This document shows, in pieces, positions 9,658 through 18,093 of a DNA stretch of 64,000 bases. Numbering within the stretch: the first letter of the stretch is position 1; each line of letters begins with the position of its first letter. Made by a program: the position numbers and the translations under genes. The notes below the pieces were generated by a model. The model did no database searches. It was not told the DNA's origin and was given only the letters and a program-made list of their open reading frames with translations. The stretch is taken from contig NZ_LT906438.1 in NCBI RefSeq assembly GCF_900186955.1, positions 2,356,001 through 2,420,000 of the forward strand. Direction: 5' to 3'. Origin of the DNA: Bacillus pumilus. GTDB taxonomy: Bacteria > Bacillota > Bacilli > Bacillales > Bacillaceae.

Positions 9658-10344
9658 TTACTTTATCATACGCAAGACAAGGTCGGTTGAGTGAATCGCT
9701 GCTTGTTCAAGAAATTGATCAAATGAGACATTGGATTCTTTCCCTGCAATATCAGATAGCGCTCGAACGACAACAAATGGCGTTCCAAAGAGCTGGCAAA
9801 CTTGTGCAACGGCTGCGGCTTCCATTTCCACCGCATATAGCTCTGGAAACTTCTCTCTCACAAACGCTACACGATCCGGATCATTCATAAATGAATCTCC
9901 GGTTGCAATCGTTCCTTTTGCCACTTGGATATGATCGATCTCTAAAGCCGATTCCTCTGCCAGCTTCACAAGCTTTTCGTCTGCAACAAAAGCAGCTGGC
10001 AATCCTGGTACTTGTCCGTATTCGTAATTAAAGATCGTGACATCCACATCATGATGTCTAACATCAGTAGAGATGACAATATCCCCTACATTTAATGTGT
10101 GATGGAAACCGCCAGCTGATCCTGTATTGATCACATAATCCGGCTGAAAGCGGTCAAGCAGAAGTGTTGTGCTGACCGCTGCATTCACTTTTCCAATCCC
10201 TGATTTTAATAAAATCACTTCTTTATCTTCATAAACACCTGTTGTGAATTCACACCCAGCGATGTTTTCTTGTGTAGCATTCTTTAGTTGATCTCTTAAT
10301 ATCGTCACTTCTTCTTCCATTGCACCTATGACTGCGATTTTCAA
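9658..10344 (-). CDS. mtnN: 5'-methylthioadenosine/S-adenosylhomocysteine nucleosidase
   Basis: A 228-residue MTA/SAH nucleosidase. It shows the N-terminal GAMEEEV with the catalytic glutamate, the ribose-binding [11 protein letters not shown], and RALSDIAG with the catalytic aspartate. It releases adenine from methylthioadenosine and S-adenosylhomocysteine, feeding methylthioribose and S-ribosylhomocysteine recycling. It lies 15 nt after yrrT and is cotranscribed with it. Confidence 0.95.
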   Translation of the reverse strand: MKIAVIGAMEEEVTILRDQLKNATQENIAGCEFTTGVYEDKEVILLKSGIGKVNAAVSTTLLLDRFQPDYVINTGSAGGFHHTLNVGDIVISTDVRHHDVDVTIFNYEYGQVPGLPAAFVADEKLVKLAEESALEIDHIQVAKGTIATGDSFMNDPDRVAFVREKFPELYAVEMEAAAVAQVCQLFGTPFVVVRALSDIAGKESNVSFDQFLEQAAIHSTDLVLRMIK

Positions 10345-10359
10345 ATCAAAAACATCCTT

Positions 10360-11001
10360 TCATTCCCTTTTCTTCGCTTCTACGATCCAAACAAAATCAT
10401 TCATTTGATGAAAGGACGTACTAAAACCTTCTTCTTCAAAGATTTGCTTTAGCACATCGATGGATGGATAATATTCTGTTTCTAAATCTTCAGCAAGCTG
10501 ATCGAATCCTGACGCTTTCGCTTTGTCAATTTCAGCTTGATGTGCTGCTTGATTTTGAAACATTGTATCAGCAAAGACTATTTTACCATCTGAGTGAAGG
10601 ATGTTGCTATAGGTGTGAATGGCTTGTTTTTTTTCTTCGTCCGTTAAATGGTGGAAAGCATATGAACTGACGATTGTATCCGGCTCAAATGGCGGCGCTG
10701 GAAATGATAAAAAATCCCCATCATGAATCACATCGGGTATTCCCTTTTGAAGAGCCGCTTTCTTCATGGCGTCTGATGGTTCAACGCCAAATACGTTCTT
10801 ATCAGCTGCGAGCAGTGCCGCTGTTAAATTCCCCGTGCCGCTTCCAAACTCAAGAACATCTTGACCTGCACGCAGAACAATTTCTTTTAAAATAACCGGA
10901 TACCGGCGAAACACTTCTTCATACTGCTCATCATGACCACTTACCGTGTCGTCATAAGAGTCAGCCCAATGATCAAATAAAGAAAGAAACTCACGTCCCA
11001 T
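10360..11001 (-). CDS. yrrT: SAM-dependent methyltransferase YrrT
   Basis: A 213-residue class I methyltransferase: motif I VLEFGSGTGNLT (about residues 47-58), then GVEPSDAM and SSYAFHHLTDEEK. B. subtilis YrrT has the same length and heads the mtnN-mccA-mccB operon. The physiological substrate is not established. The ATG at 11001 is preceded by GTGGAGGGAAAG; an in-frame start 15 nt upstream lies within that site and is unlikely. The promoter region (11017-11100) contains TATACG as a possible -10. A CymR operator is expected there from B. subtilis but could not be confirmed by eye. Confidence 0.9.
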   Translation of the reverse strand: MGREFLSLFDHWADSYDDTVSGHDEQYEEVFRRYPVILKEIVLRAGQDVLEFGSGTGNLTAALLAADKNVFGVEPSDAMKKAALQKGIPDVIHDGDFLSFPAPPFEPDTIVSSYAFHHLTDEEKKQAIHTYSNILHSDGKIVFADTMFQNQAAHQAEIDKAKASGFDQLAEDLETEYYPSIDVLKQIFEEEGFSTSFHQMNDFVWIVEAKKRE

Positions 11002-11187
11002 TTTCTTTCCCTCCACTTTATCTATTTATTCCTATGCGTATAGTATGTTTTAATCCGTCGAACAGTTCCTATCCTACCACATGTTCAGTTTCTTTCCTAC
11101 TAAAAAATACTGGGAGGGGTAGAAAAATATTTGCTCTTTTAGAGGAGAGAGATTAAGATGAATGAAGAGTATGGAGAGGTGAATCAA

Positions 11188-11391
11188 ATGGATTTTCAGT
11201 TGGATTTTCTAAAGGATAAAATTGAATTCTTTGAAGCATCGTCTTTAAAAGAACTTGAACAAAAGATCCAAAAACAAATTGAACATAATCAGGCAATCTT
11301 GCTGACCGTTCATTCTGTCAGTCATCAAACGACTGTGATCGATGACCGGATTTTGTATACAGCGGTTGTTCATTTTAAGGCGAATATCTAA
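11188..11391 (+). CDS. yrzA: DUF2536 family small protein YrzA
   Basis: A 67-residue protein beginning MDFQLDFLKDKIEFFEA, mixed alpha/beta and acidic, conserved in this position in Bacillus. Of two in-frame ATGs, the second (11188; GGAGAGGTGA 5 nt upstream) gives the usual length; the first (11158) also has a fair ribosome site. Function unknown. It is convergent with yrrS, sharing a terminator. Confidence 0.75.
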   Translation: MDFQLDFLKDKIEFFEASSLKELEQKIQKQIEHNQAILLTVHSVSHQTTVIDDRILYTAVVHFKANI

Positions 11392-11422
11392 AAAAAAGAT
11401 AGCATGGCTGCTATCTTTTTTT
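11392..11422. terminator. Bidirectional terminator between yrzA and yrrS
   Basis: Stem AAAAAGATAGC / GCTATCTTTTT with a 6-nt loop between convergent genes. Confidence 0.9.
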
Positions 11423-11427
11423 CATGT

Positions 11428-12093
11428 TTATTTTAATTTTTCAACCTTTACAGGTTTCCAGCCTTTTTCATCTACCCATGTGATTTCCACGCGGTAGCGT
11501 TCGCCTGTTGATTTGTCACGGATGGTTCCCTTTGCATCTTGAGGGCCTCCGTTATTTCCTAACCAAAGAACTGTCATTTGATCTTCTGAAATTCCCGTTG
11601 CATAGGACATGGCTTTCATCATTTCTTTCCAGTCTTTTGAGTTAGAATCATAGGTTGCTGTATGTGAACCGGATTGCTCTGTTCCTACAGGCTCCCAGTC
11701 ATCGCTTTCGTATGTTTTGTCTACGTCACTCGTTTTGCCGCCATCTGTTTCTTTGGCGTCTTTTAACGCATCTTTATTAGGCTCTTTTTCATCATCTGAC
11801 TTCTTCGCATCGTCGTCTTGATCAGATGAGTCATCTTTTTTTGCATCTGAATCATCGGATGTGTCTTTCTTTTGATCTTTCACATCTTCATCTGATTTTT
11901 GTTTATTTTCACTTGTTGCAGGCGCTGTTTTAGATGGTTCTTTCGCTACATCTGTGTCTTTCGGTTTATTAAAAATTAATAAACTCGTTGCGACCACCAA
12001 AATAAGCACCACAACGATACCAATTAATATGTTAAGCACCATATTGGCCTTTCTGCGCTTATCACGATGTTCAAATCGAGAATTTCTACTCAA
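11428..12093 (-). CDS. yrrS: YrrS membrane protein (DUF1510)
   Basis: A 221-residue bitopic protein: basic cytoplasmic start, one membrane helix at about residues 19-44, a long Asp/Lys/Ser-rich low-complexity linker (about 50-125), and a C-terminal DUF1510 domain with conserved GTEQSGSH, ATGISEDQM and GWKPVKVEKL. It follows pbpI (68 nt gap) as in B. subtilis, where the pair is expressed during sporulation. A cell-envelope role together with PbpI is inferred from the conserved pairing. Confidence 0.9.
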   Translation of the reverse strand: MSRNSRFEHRDKRRKANMVLNILIGIVVVLILVVATSLLIFNKPKDTDVAKEPSKTAPATSENKQKSDEDVKDQKKDTSDDSDAKKDDSSDQDDDAKKSDDEKEPNKDALKDAKETDGGKTSDVDKTYESDDWEPVGTEQSGSHTATYDSNSKDWKEMMKAMSYATGISEDQMTVLWLGNNGGPQDAKGTIRDKSTGERYRVEITWVDEKGWKPVKVEKLK

Positions 12094-12160
12094 AATCTCT
12101 GCACTCCTTTGCCTCTGTTCCCTAAGTCGTTACTATTTTAACATGACATGAAGGGATGTT

Positions 12161-13903
12161 CTATGTCTGTTTCTTTTCAATTTCGTTGACCTTTTTTACA
12201 ATATCATAAAACGCATCATTTGTCTTAGCCCGGCCACTTGTCTCATCAAGGTGAACAACGACAAGAGCATATTTTGGTTTTTCCACCGGAAAGTATCCAG
12301 CAAACCACTTATGATAAAGCGGATTCCCCTTTTTATCTTTACTGCCAGTTTGGGCAGTGCCTGATTTCCCCGCCACATCAAATGGAAGGTCTCGAAACCT
12401 TCTTCCTGTTCCTTTGTCAGACGTTACCACCTGCCTTAAGTACTTTTGCAGTTTTTGTGCTGTATAGCGGTCAATACTGCCCCCTTCTGGTCGTTTGTTT
12501 TGAAAGGTTAGCATCGTTGTTCCGTTTTGATACAGCACTTTTTCAGCGATTTTCACTTCTTTTCGTTCTCCGCCTCTTGCAATCGACGCCATCATATTGG
12601 CCATTTGCAAAGGAGTCGTTTTGACATTTTTTTGCCCTATTGCGGTTTGGGCAATAGCCTTTTTAACATGCTTGTCTCTTTTATCCCCCCACACATTGCC
12701 GGTTTCTTCACGATCAAACTGTTTGAAATGCTGCTTATGATAGACATCCCCTTCCCAGCCAGCTCGATCAATGAGTCCAAGCTTTGCAGCCGTCTTTTCA
12801 ATGATTTGATCATCTGTTTGGATCAGCTTGTCAGCAAGTGTTGCAAAGGTATAATTACAGCTCTGCGAAAAGCTCTCAGACAGATTCAGCACTTCCTGCG
12901 TTCCTTCTGGCTCTCCATATAAATTCTTTCGACAGTCATACATCGTTTGTGGCTGGTCGAGGGTTTTTTCGATTGCTGCGGCAAGTACAGCGGTTTTAAA
13001 GACAGAGCCTGGTGCCATGGCAGTCAGCATGTAATTTCTTGCTTCATGCCGGTTTTTGCTTGTGACGTTTGGCATACTTGCCATCGCCAGCACACTGCTG
13101 CTTTCAATGTCGAGCAGAACGGCCCCGCCTTTTTCGACGCCCTGGTCTTTCAGTACCTTCTCCATTTCAGCTTGCATGTTTTCATCAATTGTTGTTTGAA
13201 CTTGAAGAGGATAAAATGAATGAGCCTCTGCTGTATATTTGACGTCCATCCCAAACAAAGGGTTTCCCCTTCCGTCCACATGATATAACAATTTTGTGTC
13301 TTGCTCGGGTAATAAAAATTCGTCAAAGGTACTTTCCAGCCCAAAAGTGCCGATTTCTGTACGGATGGAAAGCTCTTTTTTGTCAGGATAACGCTTTCTG
13401 AGCAATTCTGGATTCTCGCTCGTGAAGCCTAATGTGTGGAGGGCAAGTCTTTTTTTGTCCTTCTCTTTCATATATACGCCGTACACACCTGAATATTTCA
13501 TATCATTGATGTCTTTCAGCTTTTTTTTCGTGATGTCATCTTTGAGAATCAGAGGTTTTTTGGTTTCTGTCAGCTGTTTTTTGAGTTCATCTTCTTCCAT
13601 CTCAAGAATAGAGGCGGTTTGTTTTAAATGAGGAAGATCATATTGCAGGAAAGGAAATAAGATCACCGCAGGCTGTTCTTTTGTGAGAAGCGCCTCGCCG
13701 TTTCGATCTAAAAATTCACCGCGGCCATCTGAAATGACCACTTCTTCTGTACGCTGTTTGACACTTTCTTGTATTAAATTGATATCAAGCTTTGAAAAAG
13801 ATTCTGTGAAAAACAGTTGAATTTCTGCCAGTCTGATGAGAAGACCGAGCAGCAGCATAAATATAATAGCACCTGTCCATTGAATTCTACGTTTTTTGCG
13901 CAT
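12161..13903 (-). CDS. pbpI: Class B penicillin-binding protein PBP4b
   Basis: A 580-residue class B PBP: an N-terminal membrane anchor (about 9-30), a PBP dimerisation domain, then a transpeptidase domain with SVFK (nucleophile S300), SCN (348-350) and KSG (513-515). It crosslinks peptidoglycan peptides on the outer face of the membrane. B. subtilis PbpI is transcribed in the forespore by sigma-F. The ATG at 13903 is preceded by GAGGTG, which lies in the 3' arm of a terminator-like hairpin that starts just after greA. Read-through from greA would therefore hide this ribosome site. Confidence 0.93.
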   Translation of the reverse strand: MRKKRRIQWTGAIIFMLLLGLLIRLAEIQLFFTESFSKLDINLIQESVKQRTEEVVISDGRGEFLDRNGEALLTKEQPAVILFPFLQYDLPHLKQTASILEMEEDELKKQLTETKKPLILKDDITKKKLKDINDMKYSGVYGVYMKEKDKKRLALHTLGFTSENPELLRKRYPDKKELSIRTEIGTFGLESTFDEFLLPEQDTKLLYHVDGRGNPLFGMDVKYTAEAHSFYPLQVQTTIDENMQAEMEKVLKDQGVEKGGAVLLDIESSSVLAMASMPNVTSKNRHEARNYMLTAMAPGSVFKTAVLAAAIEKTLDQPQTMYDCRKNLYGEPEGTQEVLNLSESFSQSCNYTFATLADKLIQTDDQIIEKTAAKLGLIDRAGWEGDVYHKQHFKQFDREETGNVWGDKRDKHVKKAIAQTAIGQKNVKTTPLQMANMMASIARGGERKEVKIAEKVLYQNGTTMLTFQNKRPEGGSIDRYTAQKLQKYLRQVVTSDKGTGRRFRDLPFDVAGKSGTAQTGSKDKKGNPLYHKWFAGYFPVEKPKYALVVVHLDETSGRAKTNDAFYDIVKKVNEIEKKQT

Positions 13904-13938
13904 AAAAACACCTCGTCCCTATTGTGGACGAGGTGTTT
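13904..13938 (-). terminator. greA terminator overlapping the pbpI ribosome site
   Basis: Stem AACACCTCGTCC / GGACGAGGTGTT with a 7-nt loop and five U residues running straight into the pbpI ATG. The GAGGTG in the 3' arm is the only visible pbpI ribosome site, so the element acts as both greA terminator and potential translational block. Confidence 0.85.
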
Positions 13939-13953
13939 ATCGTATAAACGTGA

Positions 13954-14427
13954 TTATGAAATTTTTACAATTTGGACGAACATTTCTCCGCCAGGTGTTT
14001 GAACGGTTACTTTGTCGTCTACTTGTTTGCCTAATAGGCTTTTTGCAATTGGTGAATCGTTTGAAATCTTTCCTTCGAACGGATCAGCTTCTGCACTTCC
14101 AACGATTGTGTAAGACTCTTCTTCTCCGTCTGGTAATTCAACGAAAGTGACTGTTTTACCAAGTGAGACAATATTTGAGTTTCCTTCATCTTCGATAATT
14201 TTGGCATTGCGAATCATATTATCAAGCGTAGTGATACGCCCTTCTACAAACGCTTGCTCTTCTTTAGCAGAATCATATTCCGAGTTTTCAGAGAGGTCTC
14301 CAAAGCTTCTAGCAATTTTAATACGCTCTACAACCTCTTTACGTTTAACCGTTTTCAAATGTTCAAGCTCTTCTTCTAATTTACGTTTTCCTTCTTCTGT
14401 CATTGGAAATACTTTCTCTTGTGCCAT
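13954..14427 (-). CDS. greA: Transcription elongation factor GreA
   Basis: A 157-residue protein with the N-terminal coiled-coil hairpin ([19 protein letters not shown] through [16 protein letters not shown]) carrying the acidic tip residues in DLSENSEYD, followed by the C-terminal FKBP-like domain ending [10 protein letters not shown]. GreA binds in the RNA polymerase secondary channel and stimulates cleavage of backtracked RNA. The ATG is preceded by AGAAGGAG. In B. subtilis it follows udk directly; here the prophage separates them by 42 kb, so it relies on its own promoter. Confidence 0.97.
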   Translation of the reverse strand: MAQEKVFPMTEEGKRKLEEELEHLKTVKRKEVVERIKIARSFGDLSENSEYDSAKEEQAFVEGRITTLDNMIRNAKIIEDEGNSNIVSLGKTVTFVELPDGEEESYTIVGSAEADPFEGKISNDSPIAKSLLGKQVDDKVTVQTPGGEMFVQIVKIS

Positions 14428-14637
14428 GAATCATTCACTCCTTCTATTAATCCTCATCATACATACTTTCTGCACGTGAGTGACGACTGAAATATACAAG
14501 AATGAGGACTTCTTCATGCCCTCATTCCTTCTGTCCCATATTTGTAAAAGTCCATCTTACATGGCGTCCCTTTTAGATGCAACTATTATGCCTTTTCTCA
14601 GATAGGACCATCCGCAGCGGTCAAAAGATGATCTATC

Positions 14638-14742
14638 TTATCGCACAAACTGTGGAAAGGCACAGGAAGCTCCTGTACCTCGTTCGCCATTTCGATCATA
14701 TGTAGAAGAATAGCTTATCCATTCTCCATCTTCCCAATACAT
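14638..14742 (-). CDS. Short ORF in the greA leader, unknown
   Basis: A 34-codon ORF (begins MYWEDGEWISYSSTYDRNGE) that looks protein-like (Trp, Tyr, Gly-rich turns) and remains open upstream to about 14766. It lies just downstream of a good promoter but has no ribosome site at the ATG. It may be a gene remnant or a chance ORF in the long greA leader. The surrounding 14428-15077 stretch otherwise holds only the promoter, a GAATGAGG/CCTCATTC hairpin (about 14502-14530) and the native udk terminator. Confidence 0.25.
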   Translation of the reverse strand: MYWEDGEWISYSSTYDRNGERGTGASCAFPQFVR

Positions 14743-14772
14743 AATATGGTCAGTGTACGATATGTCTATGCT

Positions 14773-14801
14773 ATATTATTACATAATTGCTTTTTGATCA
14801 A
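14773..14801 (-). promoter_or_regulatory. Sigma-A promoter upstream of greA
   Basis: Minus strand TTGATC, 17-bp spacer, TAATAT. This gives a leader of about 340 nt before greA. Confidence 0.6.
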
Positions 14802-15036
14802 GAATTGTTTGAAAATTTGTGATGATTTGTTTGTCGTTTTTTTAATATAATTTTACAAAATCGAAACCACTTCAATATTCAGCTTGAAAACGACATTTTT
14901 CTACATCTATTTCACATCATTGTTTTCCTATCATATCAAATCTTTCATTCAAAGTGTTACTTCTTAAAATATTTAAGCAGCTTCTACTTTTAGAAACAAG
15001 TGAAATATGGTATTTATTCTCTTTATTATGATGCTG

Positions 15037-15067
15037 AAAAGACTTTACAATGTAAAGGTTTTTTTCT
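15037..15067. terminator. Native udk terminator left beyond attL
   Basis: Hairpin CTTTACA / TGTAAAG flanked by A and T runs, placed about 20 nt after the displaced native udk stop codon. Confidence 0.6.
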
Positions 15068-15077
15068 CCTCCACCAT

Positions 15078-15131
15078 TTACTCTGCTCGGTTTTGAAGAA
15101 TCGTTTGAATTTTTGTCACCATTAAGTCAAT
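15078..15131 (-). pseudogene. Displaced native 3' end of udk
   Basis: Read on the minus strand this encodes [17 protein letters not shown] and stop. All but the last residues equal the end of the intact udk at 56768, where the phage-supplied end reads IQTILQDR. It is the original chromosomal tail of udk, cut off by prophage integration. Confidence 0.9.
15093..15131. repeat. attL core (39-bp repeat)
   Basis: The 39-bp sequence beginning TTGAAGAATCGTTTG is identical to 56777-56815 and lies in the 3' coding end of udk. It marks the left prophage boundary. Confidence 0.95.
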
Positions 15132-15247
15132 GGTCTTGATATGTTATTTATTGATAACAAAATCAACTGAAACCCAATGCTTTCAGAGTTTCTCTATGTT
15201 CCGCTATGTTGATATTTTCATTATTTTTAGATCAATTATATTTTTTT

Positions 15248-15265
15248 GTGGGCAAACTGTGGGCA
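15248..15265. promoter_or_regulatory. Left attP arm: paired GTGGGCA sites
   Basis: Two GTGGGCA heptamers start 11 bp apart, mirrored by a pair with the same spacing at the other prophage end (56705-56722). This fits integrase arm-type binding sites. The rest of 15132-15403 is AT-rich and shows no gene. Confidence 0.65.
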
Positions 15266-15403
15266 GAGACAGCATTTACAACAGAAATCTTTTTGAATAC
15301 TGTTTTTAGATTCATTCTTCTACAAAAACCCTTTGTTTTTAAACTTCAATTACGGATATTATGATAAACTTATATGGAAAATAATTGTTACGGAGGGTTT
15401 ATA

Positions 15404-16063
15404 TTGAATCACATGAAAACGTGTTTCTTCCTATTATTATGTATTACATTGTTAAGTGGATGCAACACCACTTCAAAAGAAAGCGGGACAACAACCACAG
15501 AGAGTGAAGGCTATAATTCCAATAACAACTTAGAAAAGAGCAATAAAAAGACATTAGATAAAGTTGGTGACAGTTTATACGACCCTGATACCGGAACAGT
15601 CACTTTAAACAATGTAAAAGATATAAGTGATAAAAAGGTCCGAATAGGTGATTTGAAAATCGTTTTCCACAATATAAAAGTTATTACAATCACCGATCTT
15701 ACTGATAATTTTAAAGCTGAATTGGAGGAACATTTTGATGGGAAACTAAATAAATTCACTTATGCCCAAATCCTTTATGAAACAGAAAACACAGGTAAAG
15801 ATCAAATCTCTTGGAGAGGATTTAGAACTGCTGTCACTCAGGGAAAACACCAAGTAAATTTAGATTTTAATTTATATATGGGATTACCAAATCCATCATC
15901 TATAGAAATGTTGCCAGAATCGAAATTAGAAAATAACATGGTCTGGATTCCTCTAAATGAAAATGAGAGGGCTATTAGAATAAAAGCCGAAGATGTATTA
16001 AAGAATGACAACAACAAGCCTGATGCAATCGTCTATGGAAAAGAAGTAAGTTTTGATATCTAA
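15404..16063 (+). CDS. Prophage-encoded lipoprotein, unknown
   Basis: A 219-residue secreted lipoprotein. The signal peptide MNHMKTCFFLLLCITLLSGC contains lipobox LLSGC, so the mature protein starts at the cysteine and is anchored to the outer face of the membrane. A Ser/Thr/Asn-rich linker is followed by a beta-rich domain (GTVTLNNVKDI, VRIGDLKIVFHNIKVI). The TTG at 15404 has GGAGGG 6 nt upstream. It sits just inside attL, transcribed opposite to the lytic genes, the usual place for lysogen-expressed cargo. No family recognised with certainty. Confidence 0.75.
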   Translation: MNHMKTCFFLLLCITLLSGCNTTSKESGTTTTESEGYNSNNNLEKSNKKTLDKVGDSLYDPDTGTVTLNNVKDISDKKVRIGDLKIVFHNIKVITITDLTDNFKAELEEHFDGKLNKFTYAQILYETENTGKDQISWRGFRTAVTQGKHQVNLDFNLYMGLPNPSSIEMLPESKLENNMVWIPLNENERAIRIKAEDVLKNDNNKPDAIVYGKEVSFDI

Positions 16064-16195
16064 GGAAGTTCATCATGACTGATCTTGAAGAGTGGTCATC
16101 ATATTTGAAGATTTCGTTGAAAACCATTTATAAATTCCTTTATTGTTATATAATGGTTATTTACTTAAAAGAGCGCCATTCTTAGGGGGAACAAA

Positions 16196-17029
16196 ATGGG
16201 AATTTTCATTTCAATATTTGCCGGTTTAATGATTATAGGAATTTGTGTAGGACTTATTCTATTAATTTTCTCGAAATCAAGGAAAGTAGGAAAAGGCGTT
16301 TTTATTACTTGTCTTCTTATATTGTTATCAATATCATTTTTGAATTCATTTGTTTGGAAATATGAAAGCTCAGAAATAGCATCAATAACTCCTGAAAAGT
16401 ATAATCAATTAAAGGAAGGTATGACTCCTAAAGAAGTTAAGAAAATTGTTGGTGGTTCCGCTAGATCAGAAGAAATAAAAGAAGATAATTATTTCATTTG
16501 GGAATATGAAGGGGAAAAAGGAATTGAAAATGATGCCTCGGCAGACTTAATATTTGAAGATGATCGACTAAGTTCTAAATTTGAAAGTGGTTTGCTGACA
16601 AAGCACAATGAAACAGATTCCGAACAGGTATACGAGTCAGAAGTAGCAGGTGAAGAAGATGAATTAGAATCTTTGAAAAGTGATGCTGAATATGAAATTG
16701 AATCTATTGTAGAAGATAATTACACTACTGCCTCAATTGAAAAAATAGAAATAAATGAAGATATGGGATCAGAAAAGCCAAATAAATTAATTGCTCTTGT
16801 TCACTTGTCATTTGATGCAAAAAATTCTGCTCAAACATCTTATAATATGGTGGAAATGTATAGTGATGACCTAGCTGCTAAGATTGGATCGGAAAATGAT
16901 ACTGTCAACCAAATCGCTGTATTTTGGAAAGTTCCTTATATAGATGAAGATGAAACATTAGCTAAATTCTCATACGAACGTTCAGGAGAACATATGATAA
17001 TCACTGATAAAGTATCTTCTTTACGATGA
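16196..17029 (+). CDS. Membrane protein with DUF3862/SmpA-like domain
   Basis: A 277-residue protein with two N-terminal membrane helices (IFAGLMIIGICVGLILLIF and FITCLLILLSISFLNSFVW). A small domain follows with YNQLKEGMTPKEVKKIVGG and FIWEYEG, the pattern of the SmpA/OmlA-like (DUF3862/BLIP-like) fold in many Gram-positive surface proteins. A long acidic second half has no recognisable domain. GGGGGAAC is at the start and a terminator at the end. Cargo gene of the prophage left end; function unknown. Confidence 0.7.
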   Translation: MGIFISIFAGLMIIGICVGLILLIFSKSRKVGKGVFITCLLILLSISFLNSFVWKYESSEIASITPEKYNQLKEGMTPKEVKKIVGGSARSEEIKEDNYFIWEYEGEKGIENDASADLIFEDDRLSSKFESGLLTKHNETDSEQVYESEVAGEEDELESLKSDAEYEIESIVEDNYTTASIEKIEINEDMGSEKPNKLIALVHLSFDAKNSAQTSYNMVEMYSDDLAAKIGSENDTVNQIAVFWKVPYIDEDETLAKFSYERSGEHMIITDKVSSLR

Positions 17030-17053
17030 CCCTTCGACTTGAAGGGTTTTTTA
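17029..17053 (+). terminator. Terminator after the DUF3862-like gene
   Basis: ACCCTTC / GAAGGGT stem followed by TTTTTTA. Confidence 0.85.
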
Positions 17054-17099
17054 TTTACATTTATAATCGAACATACATTCTTTTATAGGAGGGTACGGT

Positions 17100-17291
17100 G
17101 TGACCGATCTTGAAAGGAAACTTTACCGAATCATCTACAATATGAGCAGATTCAGAAAGAATCCCTCGATGGATGACCTTAAAAGGAAAACGGGTAAAGA
17201 TGAGCCAACAATTCGTAAGGCGGTTAAAAACTTAGTTTCTGGTAAGGAAATGACGTGGGATAAGGAGAAGAAGGAATGGAGGTTTAAGTAA
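17100..17291 (+). CDS. Small winged-helix-like DNA-binding protein
   Basis: A 63-residue basic protein (MTDLERKLYRIIYNMSRFRK start) with a helix-turn-helix-like stretch (SMDDLKRKTGKDEPTIRKAVKNLV) and a short beta-wing (MTWDKEKKEWRF). It starts at a GTG after AGGAGGGTACG. It is probably a small prophage regulator; target unknown. Confidence 0.6.
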   Translation: MTDLERKLYRIIYNMSRFRKNPSMDDLKRKTGKDEPTIRKAVKNLVSGKEMTWDKEKKEWRFK

Positions 17292-17296
17292 ACAAC

Positions 17297-17318
17297 AAAA
17301 GCCGCCCGGATGGACGGC
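17297..17318 (-). terminator. Terminator of the minus-strand cargo pair
   Basis: GCCGTCC / GGGCGGC stem followed by TTTTG on the minus strand. Confidence 0.7.
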
Positions 17319-17327
17319 CGACAAGTA

Positions 17328-17462
17328 TCATTTGTTAATGTTTTTCTTTATTTCTTCTATCTCGTTTCTGAGGGATTTATTTTCTCGTTTGATCTTAGAA
17401 ACCTCTACGACTGTCAGTAACAAAGTTGCGATTATGAGTAAAATCAAAATATATTCAAACAT
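17328..17462 (-). CDS. Small single-helix membrane protein
   Basis: A 44-residue protein: an N-terminal membrane helix (YILILLIIATLLLTVVEV) and a charged amphipathic tail (KRENKSLRNEIEEIKKNINK) likely to coil. It starts 3 nt after the stop of the secreted protein gene and shares its terminator. The ribosome site is weak, so translation probably depends on coupling. Being the partner of a secreted basic/hydrophobic protein makes an immunity or accessory role possible; unproven. Confidence 0.5.
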   Translation of the reverse strand: MFEYILILLIIATLLLTVVEVSKIKRENKSLRNEIEEIKKNINK

Positions 17463-17464
17463 AA

Positions 17465-17932
17465 TCAAATGTCCATGTAGTAGTCATCGAAGCCAAACGT
17501 TCCGGGAATACCGATAACAGGTACTAATGCGGCTCTGAATTTCCATCTATGTTTTTTGTAAAACTTCTTGCTGAGCTGTTTACGTTTGTACAGTTGTTTT
17601 GCTATGTAACGACCTGCACCATATCCTGTACCAACAACGGCAGCCATGCTTGTAATTGCCGCCATTACTACAAAAAACGGATTATGTACTGTGGCTTTAT
17701 CTTCTTTGTCGAAAAGACTGTCGATTTTAAAGATGTCATTGTCAGATAGGCCAAGTTCTAAAGCGCCTTGATATAATTCAGGATCATTCTTGGTGAAAGA
17801 TTCTGTTGTTTCGTTTTGTTGCACATATTGTGACTGATTAGTTTTTGCATCTGCAAACTCTCCAAGCGTACAGGAAATACCCAACGCAGCTACAATGGAC
17901 AATGATATTCTTTTTATCCATTTTTTATTCAA
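17465..17932 (-). CDS. Secreted protein with hydrophobic/basic C-terminal segment, bacteriocin-like
   Basis: A 155-residue protein. An N-terminal signal peptide (MNKKWIKRISLSIVAALG..., likely cleaved after ADA) precedes a polar acidic middle (about 30-85). A Gly/Ala-rich hydrophobic helix (VVMAAITSMAAVVGTGYGAG) comes next, then a strongly basic stretch (KQLYKRKQLSKKFYKKHRWK), then a hydrophobic Gly/Pro end. The TTG at 17932 has GGGGGAGGG 6 nt upstream. It is expressed from its own promoter outside the lytic operon. The layout resembles a precursor releasing a cationic amphipathic peptide; this is inference, and no family is recognised. Confidence 0.6.
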   Translation of the reverse strand: MNKKWIKRISLSIVAALGISCTLGEFADAKTNQSQYVQQNETTESFTKNDPELYQGALELGLSDNDIFKIDSLFDKEDKATVHNPFFVVMAAITSMAAVVGTGYGAGRYIAKQLYKRKQLSKKFYKKHRWKFRAALVPVIGIPGTFGFDDYYMDI

Positions 17933-17975
17933 GTCAAACCCTCCCCCTTTTGTAATCACAGGTTAAGGATAACTT

Positions 17976-18004
17976 AAAATATACAGTAATTTCCATAGTT
18001 ACAA
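17976..18004 (-). promoter_or_regulatory. Promoter of the secreted-protein gene, overlapped by an inverted repeat arm
   Basis: Minus strand TTGTAA, 17-bp spacer, TATTTT. The spacer contains GTAATTTCCATA (17986-17997), which is repeated inverted at 18040-18051. Confidence 0.6.
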
Positions 18005-18059
18005 ATAACCGAATACCAAAGGGCTGGTTAGTAATAAAGTATGGAAATTACGACAAATA

Positions 18060-18091
18060 AAAAAAGCCCCTCCAATGAGGAAGGGCTTTTC
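18060..18091 (-). terminator. Terminator of the late (lysis) operon
   Basis: Minus-strand stem GCCCTTCC / GGAGGGGC followed by TTTTTTT right after the amidase gene. Confidence 0.85.
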
Positions 18092-18093
18092 AT

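Noticed and set aside
12238..12922. Plus-strand ORFs opposite pbpI
   Set aside because: Antisense shadows of a clear PBP gene, Phe/Ser/His-rich and lacking ribosome sites.
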